From assembly GCA_949300145.1 (NCBI GenBank), contig CASGDA010000006.1, forward strand, positions 1 to 64,000: a DNA stretch of 64,000 nt, given 5' to 3'. Below are positions 50,401 through 57,756 of this stretch, in pieces. The notes below the pieces were generated by a model. That model was not told the origin of the DNA. It ran no database searches and saw nothing but the letters and a program-made list of their open reading frames with translations. Source of the DNA: an uncultured Treponema sp. (GTDB lineage: Bacteria; Spirochaetota; Spirochaetia; Treponematales; Treponemataceae). The position numbers were made by a program, and so were the translations under genes. Position 1 is the first letter of the stretch, and every line of letters begins with the position of its first letter.

Positions 50401-53400
50401 CAAAAGGCCGGACGGTCACGTCCCGCAGTTCCGGGTACGCCCTGTAGAGTTCCGGCGCGTCGTAGAGTTCCCCCAGCCTTGCCGTAAGGGCGCCGCCTTC
50501 ATCCCGCAGCTGTGCGCCGGTCAGCTTCCCGTCCGGGATTTCGTACTTCCATTTCCCGTCGGAGCCCTTCTCCCAGCCTGTGGCAAGCCGGATTGCCTTT
50601 GCGTCCTTCCCCGCGGCCTCCATTTCCTGCGCCGTGGTAAGGTTGTTCTGCCGCAGGTATGCCCTGTCCGCGGAATCCTCCCGCAGGTCAAGCCCGGAAG
50701 CACCGGACAGTCCGATAATCTGGAAGAGGATGGACGGGTTCCTGGGGTCGAACGTCCCCGCATTGTCCGTCGCGGATTTTATCTGTTCGGGGGAGAATAC
50801 GACGGCTTCTTGTCTAAGGTCACCGTTGTAATAAACGCCGTCACAACCTTCATCTTCTGCCTGTTCCCGGAATTCTATGGACGCTTCCCGGTCGTCAAGT
50901 TCTGCAAGCCTTGTGTTTTCTTCTTCCGTCGCAAAATACCATTCCCGGACATTAAGGAATACAGCCATTTTGTTTTTGCCATACCCGTTGCCTTCCTGCT
51001 CGTCTCCGTAAAAATAAAACCCGTCCCCAAGCCATCCTGCATCGGTACTGCTTCCGTTTTTTCCGCTGTCAAATATATCGAAAAGTGCATTTGTGTTGTG
51101 GTAAAACACTTTCGGTTCGCCGTTTTCGTCCACGGCCTTGCTTGCGTTCTCCGGGTCGCCCTCCCAGTCGCCGAACCACGCCTTGAACGACGGCGTGCGC
51201 ACCTGCAGCCACTGCTTTTCCGTCAGCTTCGTGTCCTTCCCGTTCGGGGCCTTCATCCAGCTGTCCGAGCCCGCGTACTTCATGCGCACTTCATCCTCTT
51301 CCGTGTTCTGGAAGAGAATCCCGCGGCTGCTCTTCCTTTCCGCGTACTCCTGCGCGGAAACGGGGAGCGGCGTGTTGCGCCTTCTGTCCGCGTTGTATGC
51401 AAGGCGCATGGCAACGTTGCGCGCGTCCACTTCCTCCGGGTCGCGGATGTATTCGCCAAGGCTTTCGCCCAGCACTTCGTCCGTTGCGGGCGTGTTCCTT
51501 CCTGCCACAAGCGCCTGCAATCCTTCCCAGAGAGAGCGGATATTGTTCACGTCAATCTCAACGTTCCCGCTCACCTCAAAGGACTGCACGATATGCTGCA
51601 TTTCATGCAGCAGGGAGCCTTTTATGCCCGTTTCCCCGTCCGCGCCGGTAAGGTAGCGCGTATTGAGCATAATCCCGTGCTCGCCTATCCCGCTGCGGAA
51701 CGGCGTCTTGTCGTTGAAGAAAATGACGTTGATATCCCGGAGCCACGGGTACATTTCAAAGAGTTCGGGGTGGTCAAGGACTTCACCTATGAGCATTGTC
51801 TGCTGCGGGTGCCCTGCCCGTGCTTTCCGCAGGAAGCCGTCCAGCTGCGCACGGTTCCTTATCCTTGCGGCGGAATCGTCCGTCTCGTACACCCATTGTC
51901 CGGAAGCGTTCCGCTCCCAGTTTGTGTCCCGCTTTATCCGCCTTACGGCAACGTCATCCGGAAGCCCCTGTTTCCGGAATTTTTCCTCCATCATGACGGC
52001 GGTTTTCAGGTTGAGAAGGCGCTTCTGCTTTTCCTCCGCCCGTGCAATCTGCTTCACGCCCTTGAGCCCGGCAAGCTGGAAGAGCATGTCTTCAAACGCC
52101 CGTTCCGTCCCCGCCCCTTCCATCACGGCGCCGTTCTTTTCCGCCACCGTTGTATCCGGGGAAGTGATTGTCTCCGCAAGCCCTTCCGCCCCCGGCGTGT
52201 CCGGCATTGCCGCCCTGGCTTCCTCCGCCCGCGTGTCTTCCGCCGGTTCCGCTTCCGGAGCAGGCACCCTTTCTTCCTCCTGCGCCTCCTGTACGGTTGT
52301 CTCCGCAGTTTCCGCGGCCTTTGCTTCCTCCGTCCGCCGTGACGTTTCTGCTTCCCGTACCGCCTCCGTCCTTTCCCTTGCCCGCTGCTCCATATTCTGC
52401 CGCCGGACGGCTTCCTCAGCCTTTGCCAGAAGGCTCCCGTCTCCGGCAAGCATTTTTTCATACGTCTGCCTCACGTCGTCGGAAAGCTGGAAGTGGTTTT
52501 TCAGCGCGTTGTAACACCGGGCAAGGAACTCCGCGAACCGCTCGAAAAGACCTTTCAGCTGTTCATTGGGAGCCTTCCCGGTTTCAAGCCAGTCCTGGAA
52601 GCCGTAGGCAAAGGCTTCCGCGGAAGACATGCTCCTCCCGTCGGAGAAGGTATACGTGCTTCCCGTCCAGTCGCCGTCCTTCACGTTGAACGCGCTTTCC
52701 GCCTGCGCCTTCATTTCGCCTTCAAGCTGCCGCTGGTATACGTGCGCCAGCTCGTGCGCCCACGTGGAGAAATCCGCCTTTTCCCCGGCGTAAATGACGG
52801 CCTTCACCTGGTCGCCGAACTCCCGCCAGCTTGTCGCCCCTGCCTTTCCCCGGAATGTGTCTCCCTGCGCCTGCGCAAGGGATTCCGCCTCCTCCGTCCT
52901 GCCGAAAATGGACGCGCCGAAAGAATCATGCACGTATGTGCTGATGTTCTTCCCCTGTCCCGCGGCCATGGCTTCCAGAAGGGAAACGGCGCCCGCGCGC
53001 TGCCTGTCGTCCAGCCTGGACATGTACTTTTTAAGCTCCGCCGCAACCCTTGTCCGCGTCTTCGCGTCGGCAACGGATTCCACGGACGTATAGTAATTCA
53101 GCCCCTGCCCGGAAGGGCTTGCCTTTTCAAGCCGTGCCTTGATGTCCCGTGCGGCCTTCCCCTTCGGGTTCCAGACAATATCATACCCGGCAAACTCTTC
53201 CGCAAAGGAATCATAGAATTCTTCCCGCAGCGCTTCCCGGCTTGCGGTCATCTTGAAATCCGTGATTTCAACCCGGTTCCCGGATCCGTCAAGCCTGTAA
53301 TTGATATAGCCGTAGAGGTTCTCCGATTCCTTTTCCGGGTTGCCCGTCCGGAAGCTTCCCCCGTCCTCCGTAACGTCGTTCTGCGTGAAAAGCCTTCCGT

Positions 53401-54793
53401 CTTCCCGGTATTCATCCCCGGCGGCCGTTATGTCCCCTGTCTCCGCGTCGGTGGTGTTCCCCTCCATCCCTTCGGAAGCACCGGTAACTTCGCCCAAATC
53501 CTGCACTTCCCGCGTGTTCCTTTCTTCCCGCTGGCGCCGGTAGCTTTCCCATACGTTCCGGATAACGTCTTCCTTTTTCCGCCCTTCGTAGGCGGAGAAA
53601 ACCGGACTGTCCTCTACGGACTTCCTGAACGCTTCTTCGGAATCCGTCTCAACGGCTGTCTGCCGTACCGCCCTGTAGTCCGCAATGCTGACTGCGGTGT
53701 TTACGGCCATCGGTACGCCGGAAAGCACAAGGCTTCCGAGGACGCCGCCACGGAATGCCTCCGAAACGCTCCGGATGATTTCATCCGCCTTCGGCTTTTC
53801 AAAATCGTACCCTTCAATTTCCGCCGTTATGGAAGAAGTGGCGATTGAGACAAGCTCCTGCACGGCTTCTTCCAGCCCTTCCGTCCCGACTTCAAGGGCA
53901 TACCTTCCGGCAATATGCCCGGCAAGGCGCACTCCGCCGCCCAAGGCAAAGCGTTTTGCGGCTCCCTGGGCAATGTTCTTTACGGCGTTCCGTCCCAGAG
54001 CCCGCCCTGCGGCTTTCAGCCCTGCGCCTGCAAAACCGGCAACGTCGCCCAGGGACGTTTCAACCAACCCCTGCAGCGCGCCGGAAATGGCCGCCGCCTT
54101 GGAAGCGGTTTCCGGGGAAGCGCCTTCTTCGCGGAGTTTAAGGTACTCCTGTCCCGCCATCTGTGCGGAAGAACACATAAAGGACGCAAACGAACCCAGC
54201 GCAGGGTTTAAAAGCCCTACCGCAATGCCTGTCCCGGCTGAACGGAGCGTAAAAGGTGCACTCATAAGCCCGTTTTTAAAGGCTTCTGTAAGAAGCCCGC
54301 GCGGGACTGTGTCCTCTAATTCCGCAAGCTCCGCATTGATTGCTTCCAGTTCCGCCGTGTAAACCTTGAGCGCCTCTTCATCCCCGGCGGCTTCCGCGTT
54401 CATGATTTCCATGCCAAGGTCGCCCTGCCGCAGGGAAAGGTTGCCCGTGCGCCAGGCGTCACAAACGGCTTCAAAGTTACCCTTCGCGTCCCGGCTTCCG
54501 CCTCCGAAATACGCCCGGTTTAACTCGTCCTGCCTTGCGTATGCCTCTTCAAACGACATGTCCGGAATCATTTCCGCATAGCGGAGCGCCGTGCCGATAC
54601 GGTACGCCGTGTCTTCCGGGTTGGATGAACCTGCAATCACCCTGTCAAACCCGGCGGCAACTTCCGGCGGGATCTCAATGCGGTAGCGGTCGAATACTTC
54701 CTTCTGCTCCTGCCGCCTTTCCACCGCCTGCTCGTCCAGCGGACGGAGCCACTTGTCCTTAAGACCTTCCTGTACGCCTGCCGTGTTATCCAT
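44420..54793 (-). CDS. Giant polyvalent virion protein (3457 aa)
   Basis: Multi-domain protein in the place of T7 gp16. N-terminal part with hydrophobic helices (about 175-380). Three zincin motifs: HELAH 680-684, HEMQH 1063-1067, HEIQH 1569-1573. An ADP-ribosyltransferase-like/toxin-type module at 1163-1358 (FKAWFGDWEGDPENASKAVD, VFYHNT, ending VVFSPEQIKSATDN). A domain like those in DarB-type antirestriction proteins at about 1720-2110 (HNLSADNIRHALKMGGLANP). Long coiled coil 2250-2550, then a polyvalent-protein C-terminal domain with hydrophobic stretches. The motif (M/I/L)LFQ recurs at 903, 1159, 1355, 1717 and 2108, at module borders. Likely injected with DNA to block host defences. Confidence 0.8.
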   Translation of the reverse strand: MDNTAGVQEGLKDKWLRPLDEQAVERRQEQKEVFDRYRIEIPPEVAAGFDRVIAGSSNPEDTAYRIGTALRYAEMIPDMSFEEAYARQDELNRAYFGGGSRDAKGNFEAVCDAWRTGNLSLRQGDLGMEIMNAEAAGDEEALKVYTAELEAINAELAELEDTVPRGLLTEAFKNGLMSAPFTLRSAGTGIAVGLLNPALGSFASFMCSSAQMAGQEYLKLREEGASPETASKAAAISGALQGLVETSLGDVAGFAGAGLKAAGRALGRNAVKNIAQGAAKRFALGGGVRLAGHIAGRYALEVGTEGLEEAVQELVSIATSSITAEIEGYDFEKPKADEIIRSVSEAFRGGVLGSLVLSGVPMAVNTAVSIADYRAVRQTAVETDSEEAFRKSVEDSPVFSAYEGRKKEDVIRNVWESYRRQREERNTREVQDLGEVTGASEGMEGNTTDAETGDITAAGDEYREDGRLFTQNDVTEDGGSFRTGNPEKESENLYGYINYRLDGSGNRVEITDFKMTASREALREEFYDSFAEEFAGYDIVWNPKGKAARDIKARLEKASPSGQGLNYYTSVESVADAKTRTRVAAELKKYMSRLDDRQRAGAVSLLEAMAAGQGKNISTYVHDSFGASIFGRTEEAESLAQAQGDTFRGKAGATSWREFGDQVKAVIYAGEKADFSTWAHELAHVYQRQLEGEMKAQAESAFNVKDGDWTGSTYTFSDGRSMSSAEAFAYGFQDWLETGKAPNEQLKGLFERFAEFLARCYNALKNHFQLSDDVRQTYEKMLAGDGSLLAKAEEAVRRQNMEQRARERTEAVREAETSRRTEEAKAAETAETTVQEAQEEERVPAPEAEPAEDTRAEEARAAMPDTPGAEGLAETITSPDTTVAEKNGAVMEGAGTERAFEDMLFQLAGLKGVKQIARAEEKQKRLLNLKTAVMMEEKFRKQGLPDDVAVRRIKRDTNWERNASGQWVYETDDSAARIRNRAQLDGFLRKARAGHPQQTMLIGEVLDHPELFEMYPWLRDINVIFFNDKTPFRSGIGEHGIMLNTRYLTGADGETGIKGSLLHEMQHIVQSFEVSGNVEIDVNNIRSLWEGLQALVAGRNTPATDEVLGESLGEYIRDPEEVDARNVAMRLAYNADRRRNTPLPVSAQEYAERKSSRGILFQNTEEDEVRMKYAGSDSWMKAPNGKDTKLTEKQWLQVRTPSFKAWFGDWEGDPENASKAVDENGEPKVFYHNTNALFDIFDSGKNGSSTDAGWLGDGFYFYGDEQEGNGYGKNKMAVFLNVREWYFATEEENTRLAELDDREASIEFREQAEDEGCDGVYYNGDLRQEAVVFSPEQIKSATDNAGTFDPRNPSILFQIIGLSGASGLDLREDSADRAYLRQNNLTTAQEMEAAGKDAKAIRLATGWEKGSDGKWKYEIPDGKLTGAQLRDEGGALTARLGELYDAPELYRAYPELRDVTVRPFEKDYSTRGFVRGGEIGLSGIFLQRGNPEEIARAEARIKEIEESAEWKELMRKMFEDKEIPDEELRRAEDEFHASPMGQERERLYDELAEKEGDYLKPEALPTLVHEIQHMIQGKEGFAKGGNPEQFEQVPTRRKVLAALNEATEGKLLEGGPVETTPEAVFAALGKENSYGTPLIRYYGSGLDSLAQSYGYETVFDLVQGLPDFPESPEKLYRRLAGETEARTAAARLGLGAEARRGTLLAETADVAPEDQLILFQQEASLLGIHNLSADNIRHALKMGGLANPSVAVINTDIPEGFGNFGEITLIAATPLLDKRTGRNAGIFGADIYSPRYPQVDVEVTNRGMETLKGIFSAVGDKALRGDLATLAAEALGGRINVVRRSGLSVAYALEKGASVGSSEAYRANTEAMTWIEGQGLAEDFAAWAEEKLSGVEKRERIFAGFTPSGSRRYVPHTLENVSRMMKKQGLRSAEGFNYGMGNARALVAPKWTTTGQAAKHKGQIVDPETFKKAKAALEEKFSRATGILREGGDWDLGADRIVEALESGRDIASFAEEEYGLKLSAEDKALLSSIRQELEALPTEYFGVKFERPVDLSEFFAAVIPAGTPKDVREALENAGLEVREYAEGERAKTVAEYARERSGGVRLLFQQTEKELLDDAASFDSWQDFMEFYESFGKPEDSIVPSGADEAWYRTAWELARKRKADRETGITAEDKDALFIREMEDGGLEDFLTEADRVERAELWQPSTEEETAEIESLSELKDRVRTVMAHGSWLSNARRVADGKELTPSTRKRLMTLLKEGARDYRALYAELSGREDLAVGEGETVAAEIRKKYRLADPEGSLERRSPEERRRIAAELENRAVAERIRSGEMPMDGELQRYIDSLEKETRKAERAYEKLKAETQEDWERISGWESRQLLKEHEKLLEAQGKSEGMTAEIRRKVERGIRITERERREADRLKASYETVFRKFEALRRSISVTEEVRGAIGRREDLLKLREEFRAKEREKRLLEEEKRIRTSLVKRTMRKVDFGTVDYSKGRIISAIQQLFEPNLTGGVNRWLGTEGAGLRETAVRWKTDAEWKEGQERILSRRRNGKAVIAVLNDKPYEKWTKGDREAVWRAFPRTDWVKELDLEGLAEGRMRIDFTERTEERVNPDGSRETRTELVPDPELEAEIREALGDGLYSMLAGRPFAEWTTAEMEQFAVRMNGLFSEGREELLAKNLLRRQRADRLRREIDRVLQDTGVVINPDDPEPVKERKRRKIARILGEDPSLKGTAAGAERKDRGRVNRLVNGYGAARLRSVTRILDGWKDGVNTRELYFRENEAYNSEMRSAMARKKKVAQVLEEQKISMRELFRKVEIPGLINGQSVSFTVDELLFFREAAKDERSRAAVAYGNIGSSELFLDLKMRCAAMDENNPRRPGTKLFREVCDGALDKILEAADRLDMKYMKLAEAIAGDYAEQYERMNRVSIEEWNRPVNRVDNYVPLVRLESNGDTNENRVREDLLGINGMGQSGVDRGMTKSRIDISPLHQKPVETGLYKTWADSVDRTEHFIAYSGYVRELNRVYRSRDAQLLRQRIEGRYGRNMLRYIDEYIDETANPGAVGTASDLDRIIRTLRGKTAPAYLSWKLSTILKQMVTSPPPFFQFVNPVQYMAALFDIIRSKGGLFGAVREKSVFMASRVMDPMNELVDEQLEKARSYPSWLVGRANKLGMKGLEMADWVCVAPGWLACYRKKLAELEQSKTARYGKIKAELEEANGGREYGDPGFMTADMIEAEAGRILEEDTERQAVDWADDCVRMCQPSARGADIAPLFKGRQAGSELAKAFLQFQTALNVIWNNIRYDIPYAVRNRNFMSALSVIGAYTVAGILVGAVAEGLPDDDEDKDALKQLVFFGTTQFTDAVPVIGSELTNLMRKGITGESGFFRNGTDLTPMAGKFIQAAQNISAGEWEKALSRAAEGAALFTGLPVSGAKELTYVLTGEPGISALWGRRE

Positions 54794-56911
54794 TTACATC
54801 CCCATCCATGCAAGGCGCTGTGCCCTGTCTGCCCGGGTCCATTCTTCCTGCGTGATACCCATTTCTTCCACTTCCGGAGGAACTGTTTCCGTTTTTTCTG
54901 CTTCCTCTGCCATTGCCCGGTACCTTGCGTTCTTTGTGGCTTCGGAAGCCTCTTTTGCTTCCTCGCTCTGCTCCCTTGCCTTTTCCTTTGCGGACATCGG
55001 CATTCCCTGCCCGGCGGAATCGTAGAATTCCTCCCCGTTCTTCGTGATGACAAAGTGCTCGGCCTTCCCGTCCCCGTCCTCAACGGCGCGGATTTCATAC
55101 TTGTCCCCGTCCACGGTAAACACCGGCTCGTTCGTTATGTCCGTTTCCGTCCGCCTGAAGTCAATGCCCACGTCCGCAGGGTCCACGCCAAGGACGTTCC
55201 CGACAACCTCCGCCATGTTCCTGGCGTTCTTCTCCGCCTGCTCCCTGGCTTCCTGGCTCGTCCACACGACATTCCCCCTCGTGTCCGTAAACACAAGGTC
55301 ATTCTGCGAAAGCGACTGTGCCGCCTGCGCAATGCCCTTCTCGTCCGTGCCGAAATCCTTGTACCCCAATAAGGTTTTCCGCCGGAAGCTCCCTTTAACC
55401 CCGGCAAGCGTGACGGCGTTGATTTTGTTCTCCAGCTCTTTCAGCGTTTCATCCGTGACGTTCCCGCCCGTGGAAGCCACAAGGTCAATGATGAAGGAAG
55501 AAAGGATTCTTGCCGCTTCCGGCGTGTAGTTTTCCCCGTTTTTGACGATGTCCTTCATTGCCGCATTGTATGCATTTTTTATGCTTTCATACCGCGGTTC
55601 ATTTTCCAGCACTTCCCGCAGGACATCGTTGTCAAGAAGCTGCAGTTCCGGGTGGCTTGACATGTTTTCGGCAAACCACCTTTCCTTTTCTTCCGGCGTC
55701 ATGCCCGCAGTTTCCTTCCATTCCCCGCTCATGAATATTTCATACAACCTGTCTGTGTAGGCTTCCTTGGCGGAGTAAAAGTCAGTGAATGTGCCGTTCA
55801 GCACTTCCCGCAGAAGGTTTCCCGGCATTGTCTTTACCGCAGCATTGGTAAGGAAGCTTGAAAGGGATCCCCCTCCGGAACCGCTTCTGCCTGTCACCCC
55901 TTTTCCCCGTGCCTTTTTCAGCTCGTCCATGTACGCCGTCCACATGCGCACGTACTTGTTACGGTCGTCCTCTGACATCCTGTACCCGGAGAAGCCTTCC
56001 GTTCCCAGCATGGCAATCCCTTCCTCGCACATGGAAATCTGTTCCTCTATGCTCCGGTTGTCGAAAATCTGCCGGTTGTACTCGGAACAGAAGTTTGCAT
56101 TCTGCGCCTGGAGGTCGGCAACCATGCCGTCGTACCTGTCCTCAAGCTTTGCAAGTACGCCCTGCCTTATCCCGTCCCTGTCTACGGCGTTTGATATGTC
56201 CGTGTACTGCGCCTTCCCGGATTCCAGCGTTTCCCCGTTGGCGGAAGAAGAGTGCAGCATACGCACGGAAAAAGCCGTCCCGTCCGCTTCAAGCGCACTG
56301 GCTACCGCGTCAAACCCCTTCCCTTCGGTTATGGCGTTCTTGACAGCGTCTATTCCGGCCGTATACAGGTAGTCTGCATACGTGTCCCCGGCTTCCTTCA
56401 GAAGGCTTTCTTCGTAAACCTCCCTGGATATGAGCCCCTGTGCGTACTCCCTGTCAAAGCTTTCGGACGTCTTGTCAATCCGCGCCTGCCCGGTGTTGTT
56501 CTCCCGGACAAGGTTCCTTCCCCTCTCGTCTGTCAGAAGTATGTCTTCCCTCTTAAGGCCGGAAACCATCCCTTCTATCCTCTGCATTCCGGAAAGGGCG
56601 TACCCTGTAATCATCCGGTCAATCTGCCGTGTCATGTATCCGTTCCGGCTTTGGTCCTTTAACTTCGTGGACTGGTCGGACATGAATTTCTCGAACTCGG
56701 CCGGAAGGTTCTGCCAGTCGTTGCGCTCGCCCAAGGATTTCATCTGCGTATTGAAATCGGATTCAAACTGTGCCCTTATGTAATAGAGGTCTGCGTCCGC
56801 CTTCTGCCGCAGGTCACGGTCGGCCATCCCGGCAAGCTGTCCCAGCGCCCGTATACCGGACTGTGCCGCGTCAACAAATGAAAGGCTTCTGTCAAGCTGT
56901 AAGTCCGCCAT
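54794..56911 (-). CDS. Internal virion protein (T7 gp15-like position)
   Basis: 705 residues, strongly helical and polar (SLSFVDAAQSGIRALGQLAG; GYMTRQIDRMITGYALSGMQ; SGSGGGSLSSFLTNAAVKTM). No enzymatic motif is visible. It abuts the giant gene and follows the gp14-like gene, the order of ejected core proteins in short-tailed phages. Confidence 0.65.
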   Translation of the reverse strand: MADLQLDRSLSFVDAAQSGIRALGQLAGMADRDLRQKADADLYYIRAQFESDFNTQMKSLGERNDWQNLPAEFEKFMSDQSTKLKDQSRNGYMTRQIDRMITGYALSGMQRIEGMVSGLKREDILLTDERGRNLVRENNTGQARIDKTSESFDREYAQGLISREVYEESLLKEAGDTYADYLYTAGIDAVKNAITEGKGFDAVASALEADGTAFSVRMLHSSSANGETLESGKAQYTDISNAVDRDGIRQGVLAKLEDRYDGMVADLQAQNANFCSEYNRQIFDNRSIEEQISMCEEGIAMLGTEGFSGYRMSEDDRNKYVRMWTAYMDELKKARGKGVTGRSGSGGGSLSSFLTNAAVKTMPGNLLREVLNGTFTDFYSAKEAYTDRLYEIFMSGEWKETAGMTPEEKERWFAENMSSHPELQLLDNDVLREVLENEPRYESIKNAYNAAMKDIVKNGENYTPEAARILSSFIIDLVASTGGNVTDETLKELENKINAVTLAGVKGSFRRKTLLGYKDFGTDEKGIAQAAQSLSQNDLVFTDTRGNVVWTSQEAREQAEKNARNMAEVVGNVLGVDPADVGIDFRRTETDITNEPVFTVDGDKYEIRAVEDGDGKAEHFVITKNGEEFYDSAGQGMPMSAKEKAREQSEEAKEASEATKNARYRAMAEEAEKTETVPPEVEEMGITQEEWTRADRAQRLAWMGM

Positions 56912-56919
56912 CCTCCCTC

Positions 56920-57753
56920 CTAGCCTACGTTCCCGAACAGGGCATATTTCCGCCCGGTTCTACCCGTAGTGTCGTAGTCTTGACCAAGGTCAGCCTCAAA
57001 CTGGGAAAGCGACAGCCCGGTGCTGTACCCCTGTACCGCCCCGCCGAACATACTGGACATGCCGGAGAAAAGGTTGTACCAAGGGTCATTCAGCGTGTCG
57101 ATTTCGGACTGGTAGGCTTCAATCTGCGCATTGTAACCCGCTTCCCGGTTTGCCCTCTGCTTCTGGTAAAGGTTGTACTGGTCTCCGCCTACTGCAAAGC
57201 TGTCCCGCAGGTCGTTTGCCGCGTTCCGCCCAAGCTGCAGGTTGAAGCGGCTGGCTGCAAGGTCGTTGAGGATACCGGCCGCCTGTATGTCGCCCTGCTC
57301 CCGCGCCGCGTCCTGCTCAAGCTGGAGCTGGAACACATTCACCGCGCTTTCCAGATCCACGGCTTCCCCGGCTGAGCTCCCGGAGCGCACGCCGCTTGCG
57401 GCCATGGCGGAAAGCGCCTCCCCTTCCGCGCGGTCATTGCCTGCCGCCTGTAGGTTCCAGTTGAATACGTCCTGTTCCTGCCCCAGCCGCAGAAGGTCAA
57501 GCGCATTGTTTACGCTTTCGGACGAAGTGTTTTCCCCCATGTCCGTCTGGGAATCCTGTATGTCCGCATTCTTGTTTGCTTCTTTCTCCGCAATGTCAAA
57601 CTGCAGGTCCATCAGCTCAAGGTCACGTTTCTTCTGTTCCTCCGCCCGCCTTTTGGCTTCCTCTGCGGCCTTCTTCTTCCTGCTGTTGCCGAATATGCCC
57701 CCTAAAAGCCCCAGCGCGGCGGAAACGCCTGCAATTATCAACGTAGTACCCAT
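56920..57753 (-). CDS. Internal virion protein (gp14-like)
   Basis: 277 residues: hydrophobic Gly-rich N-terminus (TTLIIAGVSAALGLLGGIFG), long alanine/glutamate-rich helices with the GVRSGSSAGEAVDLESAVN segment, and a Gly/Ser end. This pattern recurs in internal core proteins that form the channel across membranes during ejection. Confidence 0.65.
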   Translation of the reverse strand: MGTTLIIAGVSAALGLLGGIFGNSRKKKAAEEAKRRAEEQKKRDLELMDLQFDIAEKEANKNADIQDSQTDMGENTSSESVNNALDLLRLGQEQDVFNWNLQAAGNDRAEGEALSAMAASGVRSGSSAGEAVDLESAVNVFQLQLEQDAAREQGDIQAAGILNDLAASRFNLQLGRNAANDLRDSFAVGGDQYNLYQKQRANREAGYNAQIEAYQSEIDTLNDPWYNLFSGMSSMFGGAVQGYSTGLSLSQFEADLGQDYDTTGRTGRKYALFGNVG

Positions 57754-57756
57754 TTT

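Noticed and set aside
50810..53848. Long plus-strand frames of over 450 codons opposite the giant gene
   Set aside because: Mirror-strand artefacts of high GC; composition is proline, arginine and phenylalanine-rich and the minus strand has motif-bearing domains.
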